Shown here: positions 1 through 13,050 of the stretch, piece after piece
Layout of the letters: every line of letters starts with the position of its first letter
Position numbering within the stretch: position 1 is the stretch's first letter
From: Alnus glutinosa
Lineage: Eukaryota > Streptophyta > Magnoliopsida > Fagales > Betulaceae
DNA length: 64,000 bases
Assembly (NCBI RefSeq): GCF_958979055.1
Contig: NC_084886.1
Location: 3,181,001-3,245,000 of the forward strand
Direction: 5' to 3'
Program-made: the position numbers and the translations under genes
Notes under the pieces: model-generated
The model's input: the letters and a program-made list of their open reading frames with translations, nothing else
Told to the model about the DNA's origin: nothing
Databases searched by the model: none

Positions 1-26
1 CGGAAAGAGGGAGAGAAAAGGCTTAC

Positions 27-1181
27 CTTGACACCCATATCAAGCTTGTAACCCATTATGAGACCCAAAGGGACACCAAAAAGGTAGTAACACGCAATGT
101 TGACATAAGCAACAACAGCTTGCCATCCTGCCCCAATGGCCACCCCTGCAAAAATCGACTCATCCATTAATGGTTAAGATTTGTTTCCTTTGGCATATAT
201 ATATACAAGAATTCAGCAGAGACGACATTCTTAAAGAGGACAAAAGGTATATGGGTACCAGAGAGAACTGGTTGAACATTGTCAATGATAATGCACAGAA
301 CCAGTATTGGCGTGAGCTCCTTGACTAAGTCTTCCACGCTTGTATCATTCGAAAACAGAGACGGGTACACGTTTCGTGAGACAATCAGAATAAGTGCGAG
401 GACAAGTCCGATCAAAAATGAAGTTCCCACTGCCACCACTAGCGCGAATCTTGCTGTCCTTGGATGAGCTGCGCCCAACTCATTTGACACTCTCACACTG
501 CATCCATCCACAGTTTTTTTTGTTGTTGTTTAGATTGGCATTAGCAGAAAACTCTGTTTTTTTTTTTTTTTGCAAGTAAAAGAAGATAGCTTGATAGGAG
601 CCAGGAGGTGTGTTTCTGCCACAAACCTTATGGCGGCATTCATCCCAAGAGCTACCATGATCGTCCAGCCCAATATGTTCATGCTGCAACATCAATATGT
701 ATATATGAATACCAAATAATTATCTTTATATCTGTTTAATCAAGCTGTCAGCTAATTGTAATTTCAGAAAACAGAGCAACCCCTTGAGAAAAGGACATTA
801 GGTTGAGGCAGCCCTATCTAATGACCAAAAAATCCCTTGAGCTCAGATTTCTTATTTCTTATTTCTTATTTTTTTTTTAAAAAAATATCGCTGAATTTGA
901 CACTATACAAATTATTATGTATTTAATTTATTGCTTCATGGACAGTTTGTACGAACAAAATGATGGTATTTTTTTTGCTTTGGTACGTACAATTGTCTTC
1001 AATTCAAGAAAGAGACTTTGAAGACCAATTCCTTCTTATGGTCAGTTTAATCTGTGGACCACGGGCTACTAGGATAGTGACAGCCTTTGAATAGAAGTCC
1101 CAAGTATAAGCTGCCAGTCAAATAGTGCAAAACCATCCTTAAGACTGCTAAAACCATCCTTAAGACTGCTAGAAGTTTAAG

Positions 1182-1219
<38 letters not shown>

Positions 1220-4200
1220 TAAAAAAAAAAAGAAGAAAAAGAGTCACTTTAATCATTTTATTTATATTTTAATTTTTTTTAGAATATTTAATTCAAATAA
1301 GAGTTAATAATAAAGACAATATAATAGGATAGTGACATCCTTTGAATAGAAGTCCCAAGTATAAGCTGCCAGTCAAATGGTGCAAAACCATCCTTAAGAC
1401 TGTTAGAAGTTTAAGTTCATATATTTTTTTTAAAAAAAAAAAAAAGAAAAAAAAAAAGTCACTTTAATCATTTTATTTATATTTTAATATTTTTTTAGAA
1501 TATTTAATTCAAATAAGAGTTTTTTTTTTTATATAAGTAATTCAAATAAGAGTTAATAATGAAGACAAAATAATAGGATAGTGACAGCCTTTGAATAGAA
1601 GTCCCAAGTATAAGCTGCCAGTCAAATGGTGCAAAACCATCCTTAAGACTGCTAGAAGTTTAAGTTCATATATTTTTTTTAAAAAAAAAAAAGGAAAAAA
1701 AAAAGTCACTTTAATCATTTTATTTATATTTTAATATTATTTTTAGAATATTTAATTCAAATAAGAGTTAACAAATAAAGACAATATAATTCAAACTCAT
1801 GTCATATTAAATTATAAAAAATGTTGAACATGCCACGTCAATTGAGTGTACCGAAAAAAAAAAGAAAAAAGAAAAAAGAAAAAAGCAAGCATTTCATTCA
1901 AGTTTGTGTTAATATATAGAGTAATAGAATAATGCTATTTGTAGGTACATCAATTGAGTGTACACCCAACATATTTTGACACATCCAATGCATGGACCAT
2001 ATCAAGATGCATTGAATATACACCGGTTGATGGACAAATACCATTACTCTAATATATATGGCCACGAGAGCTACCACCTCACTCACCCTAAGCGTAGCAC
2101 AAGCAGCACAACATGTGATGCTCGCGGTTTCTACGCATAAATGGAGAGAGACTATTCGAATTAGACACCCGGCCATCTCGTACTTGACGTGTTTAGACCA
2201 TGTTTGTCACTTTTAAATTCGCTTGGAAAAAAATACCAAATGCAGCTACGAGCTGTCGTCCTAATCTAATTATAAAAATTGACCCTAATAAATATAATAA
2301 AACTATCTACCTAGACAGATAGGTAGAAAAGAAAGCTATATATATATATATATTTTTTTTTTAAAAAAAAAAAAAAAAAAAAACTCACCATATGGACAAG
2401 GCATCTATTGAAACTTCGGCATTCTTTAGATATCCAGCAAAAAGGATCAACGCCATGAAATACCAAACTTCCAAGCTGCAGAAATTAAGCTTTAGTAACT
2501 TACAAAAAAAATAAAATAAAAATGTTAAGCGGTAGTAGAATGATTCGATATTAATTGAACTGTGAATCGTACGTTGTTCATTTTTAATTCCTTATTTTGT
2601 ATGTCTTGAAACTTGAAAGGCAAAATAGCAGAAGACATATGAGTTATATTAGATTTTGACTTTGAGATTATTAATTTAAAAATTACTATTTTCAGAAGGT
2701 TTTTATTTTTTTAAAGAGGTTTTAAGGTTTTATTGTGTTTAGGGGCCTTACACGCGCGGCCGCCCCTAGCTTTGAGCCGCTCGTGCTCTGAATGCCGTGA
2801 ACCTCACTAATTAGTAGGTATTCGGGTAGACAAGTCAATCACAATCCTTTCTAAGCGTTTTTCTTTTTATTTTCTTTTTTCTTTTTTTTTTTCTCAGAGA
2901 AAAATGTAAGATATATATATATATAGTTTTTTAAGCGGAAAACCAATAAAAAGAAAGAAATTGTTTGGTAGACCAGAGAAAAATAAAGTATTTAATCCTA
3001 TATGTTATGCTCAAGATTCGACTTTTCATTTGATTATGATATAATTTTTTTTTTGAGTTGGATTATGATAAAATTAAACAAAGGTATTGTTTCATTTTGT
3101 TTGGGTTTGAATTTGTGGGTCACATTAACTTGGTCTTTAACAAGGCTAAATGCATCACGTGGAATTAATGGATTATGTTAAAATAATAGTTAAATAATTA
3201 CGTTCGTAATGACTTTTTTTATTTATTTTATTATTATTATCTCATATTTTTCAAATGAGTGATAAGGTGGCCTTGAGTATTATTAGAGTAGTGATTAAAT
3301 AATTAAGCTTCTCATCTCTATAAATTTGAACTTTTCAAACAAATAGAAATTTATAAAACTTACAGTCAACAAAACACTCATCTAGCTCCTTTAAATCACA
3401 ATAAGACCACCAAAGTTAATAATTTTCAAACAAAAGTAAATTACTAGTTAAAAGTTTTTGAACAATTTTTTGCTTTTTTTTTCTTCTTTTTTTTTTTTTT
3501 TTTTCCGTTTAATTCAACTTTTTGCTTATTTTGTGGCACTTTAGAAAGGTAAACTTTATATTGGGTGAATGGAGCGATGGTGCATGTTGTCTGACGATCA
3601 AGTCTTATCTTGATACCTTATTAGATGGTGAACTATATAAATAATTTTAAGGAGCTTTAATTATAATATTTAAGAGTAATATTAAAAATTAAATTTTTAT
3701 ATCATAACTATTTTACAATATTGGTGTGGGAGTTCCGATCAATATTGCATTACTCAATATTTAATAGCCTTACATGACTAATATGTATTAGAACTGTTTC
3801 CGATTAAAGTGAAATATAAAATAATCATTTCAATATTAATATTTTTTTTTATTATATTTAACTGTGTACATAATACTACGTAATTAATATATTATCACCT
3901 CATTTAAAACATCATCTACAGTTAGATTTTAAAAAAATTGACCACATGGCTGCAGTTCCTTTTACTTAAAATAGAGGATAGCTGTCGGACACGTATACTG
4001 TCAAATTTTATTTTATTTTTGGGATAATTGTACCGTTGGTCCCTGTGGTATACCATAATTATTTTTCACTCCCTATGGTTTAAAAAATTCATGGGAGGTC
4101 ATCGTGATATGCAATAATTACAAATCGATCCCTGGCGTCAAATTCTGTTAAATTTTTTAACAGATTCCGTCAAATGCCACGTCAGCGACACGTGTCGCCA

Positions 4201-6307
4201 ATAAGATGGCGACACGTGTCCAACGTAATAAAAAAATAAATTTTTTTTTTTAAAAAATAAAAATACTTATTTTTTTTAAAAAAAATTCATAAAAAAAAAA
4301 CTGAAGGGGCCGGCCACCCCTTTGGGGGTGGCCTGGCCGCCCCCAGCCACTGGGGGTGGCCGCGCGCCTCCCCCAGTGGCTGCAGGGGAGGCGCGCGGCC
4401 ACCCCCAGACAACTCTAGGGTGGCGCGCGGCCACCCCGAGTGGCCTGGGGTGGCCCGATGGCCACCCCTGGATCTTCTAGGGGTGGTCTTTCAGGCCACC
4501 CCCAGGCCACTGGGGTGGCTCCGCGCCACCCCCGGCCACTGGGGGTGGCCACGCGCCACCCCCTGCGGCCACTGGGGGTGGCCGGCCCCTTCAGTTTTTT
4601 TTTTTTTTGTATTTTTTTTCTTGATTTTTTTTTTTTTTTTTTATTTTTTAAAAAATAAGTATTTTTATTTTTTTAAAAAAATTTATATTTTTTTATTACG
4701 GTGGACACATGTCGCCATCTTATTGGCGACACGTGTCGCTGACGTCAGTGGCGGACCCAGGATTGTAAAAATGGAGGGGCCAAATTGGAAAAAGAAAAAA
4801 ATTGAGAGGGCAAAACTAAAAAAATTAAAAAATCAGGGGGTAAAATTTTAAATTTTTTTTTTTGTGAAAAAAAAAGTAGGGGAAAATTTTGGGGCTTGGG
4901 GGGGGGCCAGGCCCCCCCTAGCCCCAATGTAGGACCGCCTCTGGCTGACGTGGCATTTGACGGAATCTGTTAAAAAATTTAACAGAATTTGTCGCCAGAG
5001 ATCAATTTGTAATTATTGCATATCACGAGGACCTCCCATGAACTTTTTAAACCATAGGGAGTGAAAAATAATTATGGTATACCACAGGGACCAACGGTAC
5101 AATTATCCCTTATTTTTTTAAAAAAAAACCATAATATTTATTTTTAAATTGATATAATTTTTAAAATTAATAAATCATTGATAAATTTTGATTCAAATTA
5201 AATTTTAAAGTCCCATCAAATTTTTAAGTCCAAGGTGCTGACGGACACCCTGATCCGGAATCAGAGCCAAGCGGAAAGAAAGAAACCATAGAGGATGTAA
5301 GGGTCTCACCAGAGCATCACTGCGGAGGCGAGAGACAATCTAACGAATCCCCAGAGATTCTGAAACGCCTTCCACGAGAAGCCAGACCAAGCGCGACCGC
5401 AAGTCCCACTGAAGATATACACCAGCTGTGCCAACACTATGATCCACCACGATGAGTTGAGCACCACCGCCGCACCCACCAGACCCCACCCAAGCTTCAA
5501 CATTAACAGCCAGCTGAAGAGAGTATGCAGAACCAGAACCACCGCCGCAATCACAGCCATCACCATGATCTTGCTCTGGGCCTGGAGGAACTTGGCGATG
5601 GGGAAGTTCAGGGCGTAAGCGAAAAGCTGCGGAATCATCCAAATGGCGAAGACTCCCGCAGCTTCCGATATGGCATCGGTCTGCCCGATGAGTTTCAAGA
5701 GTGGCCCGGCGAAGATGTATAACGGGCTTAGAATCACAGCCGTGGCCAGCAGGATCACCCATGACCTTTGCATGTAGATTCCAAGCATGTCCTGCTGTCC
5801 GGCTCCGTACGCTTGCCCGCACAGCGTCTCCAACGCGCTCCCCATTCCAAGCTGATCGATTCAATATGTATATTCTTGTAAGTGTAATTAGTGGTACCCA
5901 AAATTCTTAACGGATGGAAAATATTAATAAATAATTCTATCAATTATAGCACAAATATGTACCAATAACCCGAAGGAAAAGCCGGCGATGACAGAGTTTT
6001 CGATGGAGACGGCGGAGAGGTCGAGCGTACCAACGTGGCCCGCGAAGACTTGGGTGATGGCGCCGAGGGAGTATTGGCATATGGAGGTGAAGATGGCCGG
6101 GCCGGCGAGGTACCAGAGCTTCTTTGATTCAATGAGGAACTCTCTGAAGAAATCACGAGGCCCATTGATAGGAGGGATGTCAACGGCACCGGTGAAGAAG
6201 GTGGCAGCAGAGGAACTGTTTGTTGCTACAGGGGCCGACTGTAGCTGGTCTTGGTCTTGGCTTTGGTCCCCACTGGAGGAGAGAAGTGGCTGCTTACCGT
6301 TCTCCAT
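27..6307 (-). CDS. MATE (DETOXIFICATION) transporter, 3' end outside window
   Basis: Multidrug and toxic compound extrusion carrier: a membrane antiporter that exports organic cations or secondary metabolites in exchange for H+ or Na+. The ATG is at 6307. Exons by splice sites: 6307-5963, 5851-5310, 2475-2389, 683-627, 497-259 and 145-27. They join in frame to 463 codons; the last roughly 40-50 residues lie left of the window. Family hallmarks are visible: LWYLAGPAIFTS, ITQVFAGHVG, GMGSALETLCGQAYGAGQ, MQRSWVILL, SICMNILGW and RVSNELGA. The N-terminus is a hydrophilic Gln/Ser-rich stretch of about 50 residues before the first membrane helix. The protein resembles the Arabidopsis DTX35-40 subgroup, judged from memory of family motifs, so the substrate is unknown. 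Introns 2 (2834 bp) and 3 (1705 bp) are inflated by repeats, yet the reading frame is intact. Confidence 0.93.
1071..1795. repeat. Three tandem copies of a ~250 bp unit in MATE intron 3
   Basis: The unit begins AGGATAGTGACAGCCTTTGA at 1071, 1326 (one base changed) and 1575, so the spacing is 255 and 249 bp. Each copy carries TCCCAAGTATAAGCTGCCAG, an AT or poly-T/poly-A stretch, then GTCACTTTAATCATTTTATT and an AATTCAAATAAGAGTTAA-like end. Copy 1 also has an internal doubling of AAAACCATCCTTAAGACTGCT. Copies differ mostly in the length of homopolymer and TA runs, as expected for a recent local duplication. Confidence 0.9.
4305..4592. repeat. GC-rich palindromic core of GGGGTGGCC/GGCCACCCC repeats
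   Basis: Inside the intron-2 element lies a roughly 290-bp block with more than ten copies of GGGGTGGCC or its complement in both orientations, bounded by CTGAAGGGGCCGGCC on the left and GGCCGGCCCCTTCAG on the right. Its base composition contrasts sharply with the surrounding A/T tracts and it should form strong hairpins. Apparent reading frames through it are low-complexity artefacts. Confidence 0.85.
4746..4943. mobile_element. hAT-type MITE (198 bp) nested in the right arm of the intron-2 element
   Basis: It starts CAGTGGCGGACCCAGG and ends CCGCCTCTG, imperfect inverted ends of a kind common in plant hAT MITEs. It is flanked by an exact 8-bp duplication, GCTGACGT, at 4738-4745 and 4944-4951. 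The interior is purine-rich with no coding capacity. Because it splits the arm of the host element, it is the younger of the two. Confidence 0.88.
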
Positions 6308-8592
6308 GAGAGCGAGAGAGAGTCAGAGAGAGAGAGACGAGAGAGAAAGATTGGCCTTATGTTTCAGCAGGCGGCCTTGTGATAAGAGCCAACTTTCTCC
6401 TGTACTTATTAAACTTGCAATCGACCTACGAATTACGATAGGAGACTACTTTCTTGTACTCAATCATAAACACCAATGAAGACAAATCTAATATTAAATG
6501 CTGACCATATCATGAATAATGAGAAGAACATCTCACATAATAGTGAAGTTAATATGTGTGATAATGTTTGTTTGTTTGTTTTTTTTTTTTTTTAAAAAAA
6601 AAACATTTTTTTTTTAATTTTGTTTTGAAAAGGTATTTTGATATGATAATAAAGTGATCGAGAAATTTGTTATTATTTTTTTTGAACTTTCGTTTTAAAA
6701 ATATTAATTTTGTGCTTGGAATTACTTGTTAATAATTTTGAAAAAAAAATATTTTTAGTTTTTAAAAAATACGTTGGATTATTGTGGTGTATATCATCTC
6801 TAAAGTTAATTAGGTCGATCGATCCCTAGCTATCATGGCCACCGTTATCATATTGCAGACTTCTTGTTGTATACCTTTTGGGCTTAATTAATCCTTTTTG
6901 CATATCTCAAATGATTCCATTAATTGTTTTGAAGAGAGAGAACCTCAGGAAGGGAAAAAAAAAAAAAAAAAAAAATCATGGTAGACTTCTCTCCTCCTGG
7001 GTGAGTGGATCTTGTCTTCATACTCGTCCGCGCGGGTCGTCCCTTCAATTCCCTCTTCTTTTAATTATATACCATATGTCAACCTCCTATAAAGTGGACT
7101 TCTTTTAATTAAATTGGACCAACCTACCTTTGATATAGCCTTAAGTCAGGTCCATTGCCAACGAGAGTCGTTAGCCGGTCAGGCAAAAAACCATATTGAG
7201 CCGGCCAAGCTCAATGATACCAAGCCCGGCCAAACCTAAATTAGTTAGGGTTAATGTTAGGCCAACTATATGAGGGGGGGAGTTGGCGCAAGAAAACACC
7301 AATGAATTACTGAAATTTTGTCACAATCGTAGATTTGATGAAAACGTGACCCGAGAGAGCGGGGCTCACAAAATCATATTATGTTGAGCCCCAAATCTAG
7401 GCAAACTATGCGCAGGAAATTAAACACTCTATGTAAGAAAAGAGGGAGAAATCGATGAGACGTACTTTTGTTCTGTTATAACCAAACACTATCGTTTTTC
7501 TAGCTTACTTCCTCTTTTTGAGCCATTTTCTAACTTAAAAATTGAGGTGGCCCCTCAATGGACTAGTAGCAGGGCACTTAAATTATTCTTTTTTGTCCTT
7601 CTTGTGGGCATCGTCAATCTAGAACTCGGAGCACGATCAACTAACATCTTCAAATATTGTCATATTATTTTTTTTTAAAAAAAAAAAGATTAAATAAAGT
7701 AACATCATTACATCATATACAACCTTAAATATAACAAAATTTAAATTACAAAATGAATATTCTCAATTTTTTGTCAATTTTATTTAAGAAAGAGTGGAAC
7801 ATATTCCTTTCAGTGCTAACACAATTAGCATCAACTATCGAGCATAAGAGCAGCATCACTATTTCAACTCAAATCGTTTGCCTATTTGCAGAAAGTGGGA
7901 GGACAAAAGTTGCAAAAAGCGGGATGACTCCAACATTTTGCCGTCACATCAAAGTAGTAGCTAAGCTGTTGAACGAATCTGTAGTGTACTGAGGTTTCCA
8001 GCGTGATGACCTACTAATTAGAAACATATCCACCATCCAACGTGGTGACGCAAATCTACTAGTCAACCCATCTGTATATTCAGTTGTACTTTGCAAGATC
8101 TGAGAATGGTAGTTATCAATTATTTGTAAATTTGAGTCACCAACAAACGTGAGAGAGAGAGAGAGAGAGCCGGACAGCCACAACTAGAGAAAACAGTCGT
8201 GTCCAAGGCTCTCTCGGTTCTGGTGCCGACAAGCTGATTCAGTTGGACGCAGATGTCGTTCTTGGATTTTTCTGGGGGCATTTTATATAATTAAATTAAA
8301 TAGGTTGACTGAATCATGTGTATTCGCTCCCGCACCGCGAGAAGAGTAGCTAGATAAAAAAATCAACTACCGCAACTTCTCTTTTCGGTAAACTAACCAT
8401 GGTTGCCATTCTAAAGATGGGAAACCTCCTAAATGGTTAACTAAAGCCTAAAAAGACAATTCAATTTTTTCAACTTTTAAGAGGAAAACAATCAACTAAC
8501 TAATATGGAACCTAAGTTACCTAACCTCTAAAGAAGACAATTCAAACTCTAAATTCTCTAAAGAAGGCAATGTCTTGAAATTGAGGGAAAAA

Positions 8593-8626
<34 letters not shown>

Positions 8627-8680
8627 CATTGCTTAAACTCCAAACAATTTTTAACATGATCTATGAGAATCCAACGTTAA
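6308..8680. other. Upstream region of the MATE gene; no gene seen
   Basis: GA-rich leader-like sequence at 6308-6350 probably forms the 5' UTR of the MATE gene. The rest is AT-rich with homopolymer runs (for example 6572-6615, 6955-6975 and 8597-8621) and a GA microsatellite at 8151-8170. Open frames here are short and show no family motif. Confidence 0.6.
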
Positions 8681-9103
8681 GGGTAATTACTTTTCTCACC
8701 ATCAACTACTAGTCATTGTCAACATGCTTCCATGAACTGACACATCGATCAAAAGAGAGTATCCAACTACCAACTTTACATACTTTGCCCCTTTCGTCAG
8801 TTTAATTCGTGAAAAGACTTAAATACCCTAACTCAAATTCAAAAATAACATAAATGCCCTCAACTTTTTAAAATATATTAATTTTAATTTTTTTTATTAA
8901 TTATTGTTGGAGGGCATTTTGGTCTTTAAACCAAAATTAACGCCAAAAAATGACATATTCCGTCCAAGTTAACAGGATTCCCTTACGGAGGGGGGCAAAG
9001 TATGTAAAATTGGTAGTTTGATGCTCTCTTTTGGTCGATGTGTCAGTTCATGGGGGCATGTTGACAATGACTGGTAGTTGATGGGGGAAAAATATAATTA
9101 CCC
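8681..9103. mobile_element. Non-autonomous inverted-repeat transposon, Mutator-like
   Basis: The left end GGGTAATTAC and the right end TAATTACCC are inverted. The match continues inward through ACTGACACATCGATCAAAAG at the left and its inverse near 9030, giving arms of roughly 150-200 bp with gaps. The flanks CCAACGTTAA (8671-8680) and CCAACATTAA (9104-9113) form a 9-10 bp duplication with one mismatch. No coding potential. Confidence 0.8.
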
Positions 9104-9552
9104 CCAACATTAAATTATCGAATTATGATTGAGGGGTCTGATCTGTTTAATTAAATGGGTCAAGTTATAATTTAGCTTTATAATCTTATACTCATATTTC
9201 GACACAATCCAAACTTAACACACAAATACAAAGTGTCATCCTTACTCGCACCACAATGAAAAAAAAAAAAAGGGGGCGCCTGGTTATTTATTCTTATATT
9301 TTGCGTTTAGTTCCTTCGGTATTATTTGGAGATTAAGCACTTGGACCCAGCCTTGAATCTTGGTTAAGTTGGTCAAACATTAAACCCAGCCGATAGCTTT
9401 GATGGGCTCAAACCCAAAATAGCAACACCGACCAATGTGTTAAAAAGTTTAGACCAAGCCCGCCCAGAGCTTGGGTTCGCCATGTTGACCAGTGTATGTA
9501 AAATGGATTTCTTCCAAGTTTTTTATTCGGTAAATAAAATTGATTTAGAAAT

Positions 9553-9733
9553 GAAAAATACTACATTTACTTAAACTTTTATAAATAAAGTCTTACTAAC
9601 TGATGTGAAGTTTATTTATTGATACTCGTAGCATTTATTTTTATTAATTATTTTGATTAATCTTCAATAAATAAGCTTCACATCAGTTAGTAAAATTTCA
9701 TTTATAAAAATTTTAGTACACGTGGCATTTCTC
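9553..9733. mobile_element. MITE (181 bp) with 9-bp target duplication
   Basis: Foldback sequence: TTACTAACTGATGTGAAG on the left is mirrored by CTTCACATCAGTTAGTAA on the right. The ends are GAAAAATACTAC and the imperfect inverse GTGGCATTTCTC. It is flanked by the exact 9-bp repeat TTTAGAAAT at 9544-9552 and 9734-9742, which suggests Mutator-type insertion. Confidence 0.85.
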
Positions 9734-10184
9734 TTTAGAAATTGGTGGACAAAGAAAAAGAAGGAGATAATGAGATATTGGATTTTTATTTAATTGTTTT
9801 ATTTATTCTTTATAAATGATATTTGTCCGTTATAACTTGTAACCGATATTTCATCCTTTTTTTTTTTTTCATTGTTCACGAGCTCTCTTCTGTCATAGTA
9901 ATACCATATAAAGGGGCAGAACTAGCTTATGCTTAAAAAATTCCCCAAAAAATATATATTTTATGAGGTATATCCTCAAAAATTAATTTTCTCCTTCTCC
10001 CCAATTATTATTTTTTTTTAGAAAAAAACTACACTAAAATTATTGGTTTGCTATTGCCTATATATCACATTTTTGTCTCATAATTATCTCACAACGGTAA
10101 CATAAGATAGTTTTGAGATAAAAATGTATAATTTCTAACATTACTTGTTGTCCAAATATCTACCTAAATAAATAGATAAATATT

Positions 10185-11578
10185 TGTACGTTTTACTCGC
10201 AAGTGCATAAGATCAGAAAGATAGTATAGTAGGCAAATACGAGATTATTCCCACAAGGATTAGTAAATTATGCTTAAAAGATTTCCTAAATAATTAAGAT
10301 GAGTGCAAAGAAATAAAATTATTAATAAAATCTAATAAAAGAAGAGATAAAAATATTGAAGAAATATAATAGGAGATAAAGTAGGGCTTCGATATCCACC
10401 GCTAATCATACCCAATTAAGATTCACAATGCCAATGCTACCATCATAACTGAATACTTAATGCTTACCAACCACAATGGAATGATATATTCTCCTAAAGC
10501 TGTTGATTTTCCTGAACAACGAGCTATGCATGGTATATACTCTAGCTCTTTTCTGCTTTGAAGGATTTAACATGGCATCTACTAAGTTGTTTTTCAAGAA
10601 AGCATAAATCTATGGAAACCGGCAAACACGCTCAGATTTGAACATGGTATCTATTTCAATTGTCTTTATATTGATTAATCCAAGGACCTGTGATGGGGTT
10701 CTTTTGTTATTTTGTTATGCCTAAGACTCGGTCATCTATATTGACACAAATAACAAATTCATACCACATGCATATGATGATCAAGCATAAACATGAGAGA
10801 AATTCAAGAAAATAAGAAATAATCAAGTTAAGCATCAATATATGAATTGTAACAAAGGCGCCAATTGAAAACCTTAACGAGACATAATTAAGGCTTCAAT
10901 CGAGTCATAACTAAAGTATTAGTTACAACTAATATAAACTAAAATTTTATGCATATAGAAAATAAAAACTAAAAAGAATCTCCTTTTTGATGTAGTATTT
11001 GATTATTCCTTGCAGCCTGTGTGTATTTTTCTTTAAAGGTTAAAGGCCTATTTATAGGCATTAGAGAAGCTCTACAAATCCTAGAACAGTTATAAATAGG
11101 TCTTATAGCCAAAATAGAATAAGTACAAGTCTTTTCATTTTCTGAAATTTCCATCAAAGTAGGAAAATGATTCTAAAATTCGTTCAGATTTGTTGTCTTT
11201 TATTGCGAGGCGATTTTGGCATGGTAAACATCCGAATTAGAAAAAAACATATTTCTGACATATTTGTTTAATTTTTTATTAGTTTTCCAACACCATAAAT
11301 TTTGTTGAAATCCGATACTTAAACCGAAAGTTATGATTAAATTACTGAGACGTGTTCATTCTGGATTATTTAAAAAAATAACAATTTTTTACCGACTTCT
11401 CTTTCTTTAAATTCAAATTTGTTTTGGAGTTTAATCTTGAAATTTGATGAATTTTCTTACAAAACCTATAAAATACAAAAAAACACAAAAACAACACAAA
11501 ACTTCGAACTATAACAAAACTAAGAGCTTAACATATATAAATTAAGGGGCTTAAATATGTAACATTCAGCACTTATCA
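10185..11578 (-). mobile_element. LTR-retrotransposon-like repeat, boundaries uncertain
   Basis: The right edge read on the minus strand begins TGATAAGTGCTGAATGTTAC, and the left edge contains ACTCGCAAGTGCATAAGATC. Both phrases resemble ends of a repeat I associate with plant LTR elements, from memory only. There is no coding capacity and no clear target duplication, so it could be a solo or non-autonomous LTR, or simply a decayed repeat. Confidence 0.35.
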
Positions 11579-11670
11579 TTACTCGTTCTATAACTTCATT
11601 ACTTTCACTTTTTGTTTTTGCTCAGAAATATCACATTTCCATTTTAAGACTTAGTTTGAAATAATATTTT

Positions 11671-12344
11671 GGAGAAATTACACCTATTCCCCCCAATTAT
11701 TACTCAAATTACGCTATTTTCTCCAAATTTTAAAATGTTACGATTGACTCTGAAAATCATTTACTTATGAAGCCCTTTCACTTAACCATCTCCGTTGGAG
11801 TTTTTTGTTAGATATGACGGAAAATAGGTCACTTGCGATACACATGATGTAAAATGTCCATCATATCCCTATCATTTGTGTGGAAATAAAATTAGATCTT
11901 TAGATTAACCAAAAAAAAAAAAAAATTGGTAATTGAGACCTACGGCTAGATCATGGGTTTCTGGCCATGTAGCCGTGGAGATCCACGTTAGGCCATGGGT
12001 CCACACCCATGATGATTTTTTTGTTTTTTTGCTTTATTTTTTTATTTTTTATTTTTTATTTTTTATGTCCGTACGTATTCTCATTCAACTGAAAAGGAGA
12101 CAAACATTAAAGTAGATGGGTGGGTTCCCCAACAACAACCCAAATCTAAAAAAAGTAATACTAACGTGAAGAGTAACATATTAACCAAGAGGAAATCATG
12201 AGATATTATTGTCATTTTGAGCCACGTATGTCACATGTGACCCATTTTACGTTGAATTTACCATAAAAGCCTGATGGAGGCTAAGTGACGGAATTGGGTA
12301 GTTTGAGAAGTAAATTATAACTTTTTTAAGAGGATAAGTGTAAT
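11671..12344. mobile_element. Possible degenerate inverted-repeat element
   Basis: GAGAAATTACACCTATTCCC near the left is roughly mirrored by GGATAAGTGTAATTTTTTGGG at the right. Other pairs are weaker (for example a CTCCGTTGGAG-like segment against a GATGGAGGCTAAGTGACGG segment). I found no convincing target duplication. The interior holds a short GC-richer stretch around 11940-12020 with no recognisable gene. Confidence 0.35.
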
Positions 12345-13000
12345 TTTTTGGGTTACTTAAAACCATTAAAAAAATATTTTTTTTAATAGTAATGCTATAA
12401 ATTACATTTTTATTTTACAACTGTCACACAATGTTGATGTGTCAGTCTCAACCAACCTTTGAATCAATCTTGATTAAAAATAAAAATTTAAAAAATTTAT
12501 TAGGATTCACAAAGTAAGACCCTCTCTTCTCGATAAGAGTTATTTTAGCTGCTCAAAAAACTTTATATTATATTTTAATTACTCAGTTTTCAATACAAAC
12601 TCTAGTACGACTATCTATTTTACTATTTATTTTATTTAAATATTATTTTTTTCACCTTTCATGTTTCTCTCTCAATTTCTTTATATATTATTATATTAGT
12701 CCAAATTGCTATTATAACACTCCATAAAAATTTAGAGCATTTTTTTTTTTTAATAAATAGAACCCAAAGAATTTTTTTTTTGTATAATAGATTAAAAGAG
12801 ATTAAGTTTAAATTGAATTCTTTTATAAAGATTTTTGGGATAAATATGAATAAAATTATAAAAGAGAGTTAAAAAAAAAAAGGGGATTTTAGAATTTCAG
12901 TAGGCCTCAACTTGTTATGCACGTTTGCTGAAAATGATGGCCTTGTTCCTTCACACGTGGCATGCAATCCAACCTACCAGTGATGTTTAAATATATATAG

Positions 13001-13050
<50 letters not shown>

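Larger units (their letters stand above)
4021..5109. mobile_element. Long-terminal-inverted-repeat DNA transposon (Mutator-like, non-autonomous) in MATE intron 2
   Basis: The left end GGGATAATTGTACCGTTGGT is matched by the inverse ACCAACGGTACAATTATCCC at the right end. The inverted arms extend more than 200 bp and include GGCGACACGTGTC and a GCCACGTCAGCG-type motif. The element is flanked by TTATTTTT on both sides (4013-4020 and 5110-5117); since the flank is T-rich, this 8-9 bp duplication alone is weak. The core is GC-rich and no transposase is seen. A 198-bp hAT-like MITE has inserted into the right arm. Long inverted repeats with an 8-9 bp duplication suggest a Mutator-type element; the superfamily call is inference. 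Confidence 0.78.

Noticed and set aside
4420..4851. 143-codon Pro/Trp-rich open frame in the intron-2 element
   Set aside because: It is a translation of the GGGGTGGCC repeat block and adjacent homopolymers; there is no domain and it lies inside a transposon in an intron.
8151..8170. GA repeat considered as a CRISPR-like or regulatory array
   Set aside because: It is a simple dinucleotide microsatellite. The window shows no spacer-repeat structure and is eukaryotic.
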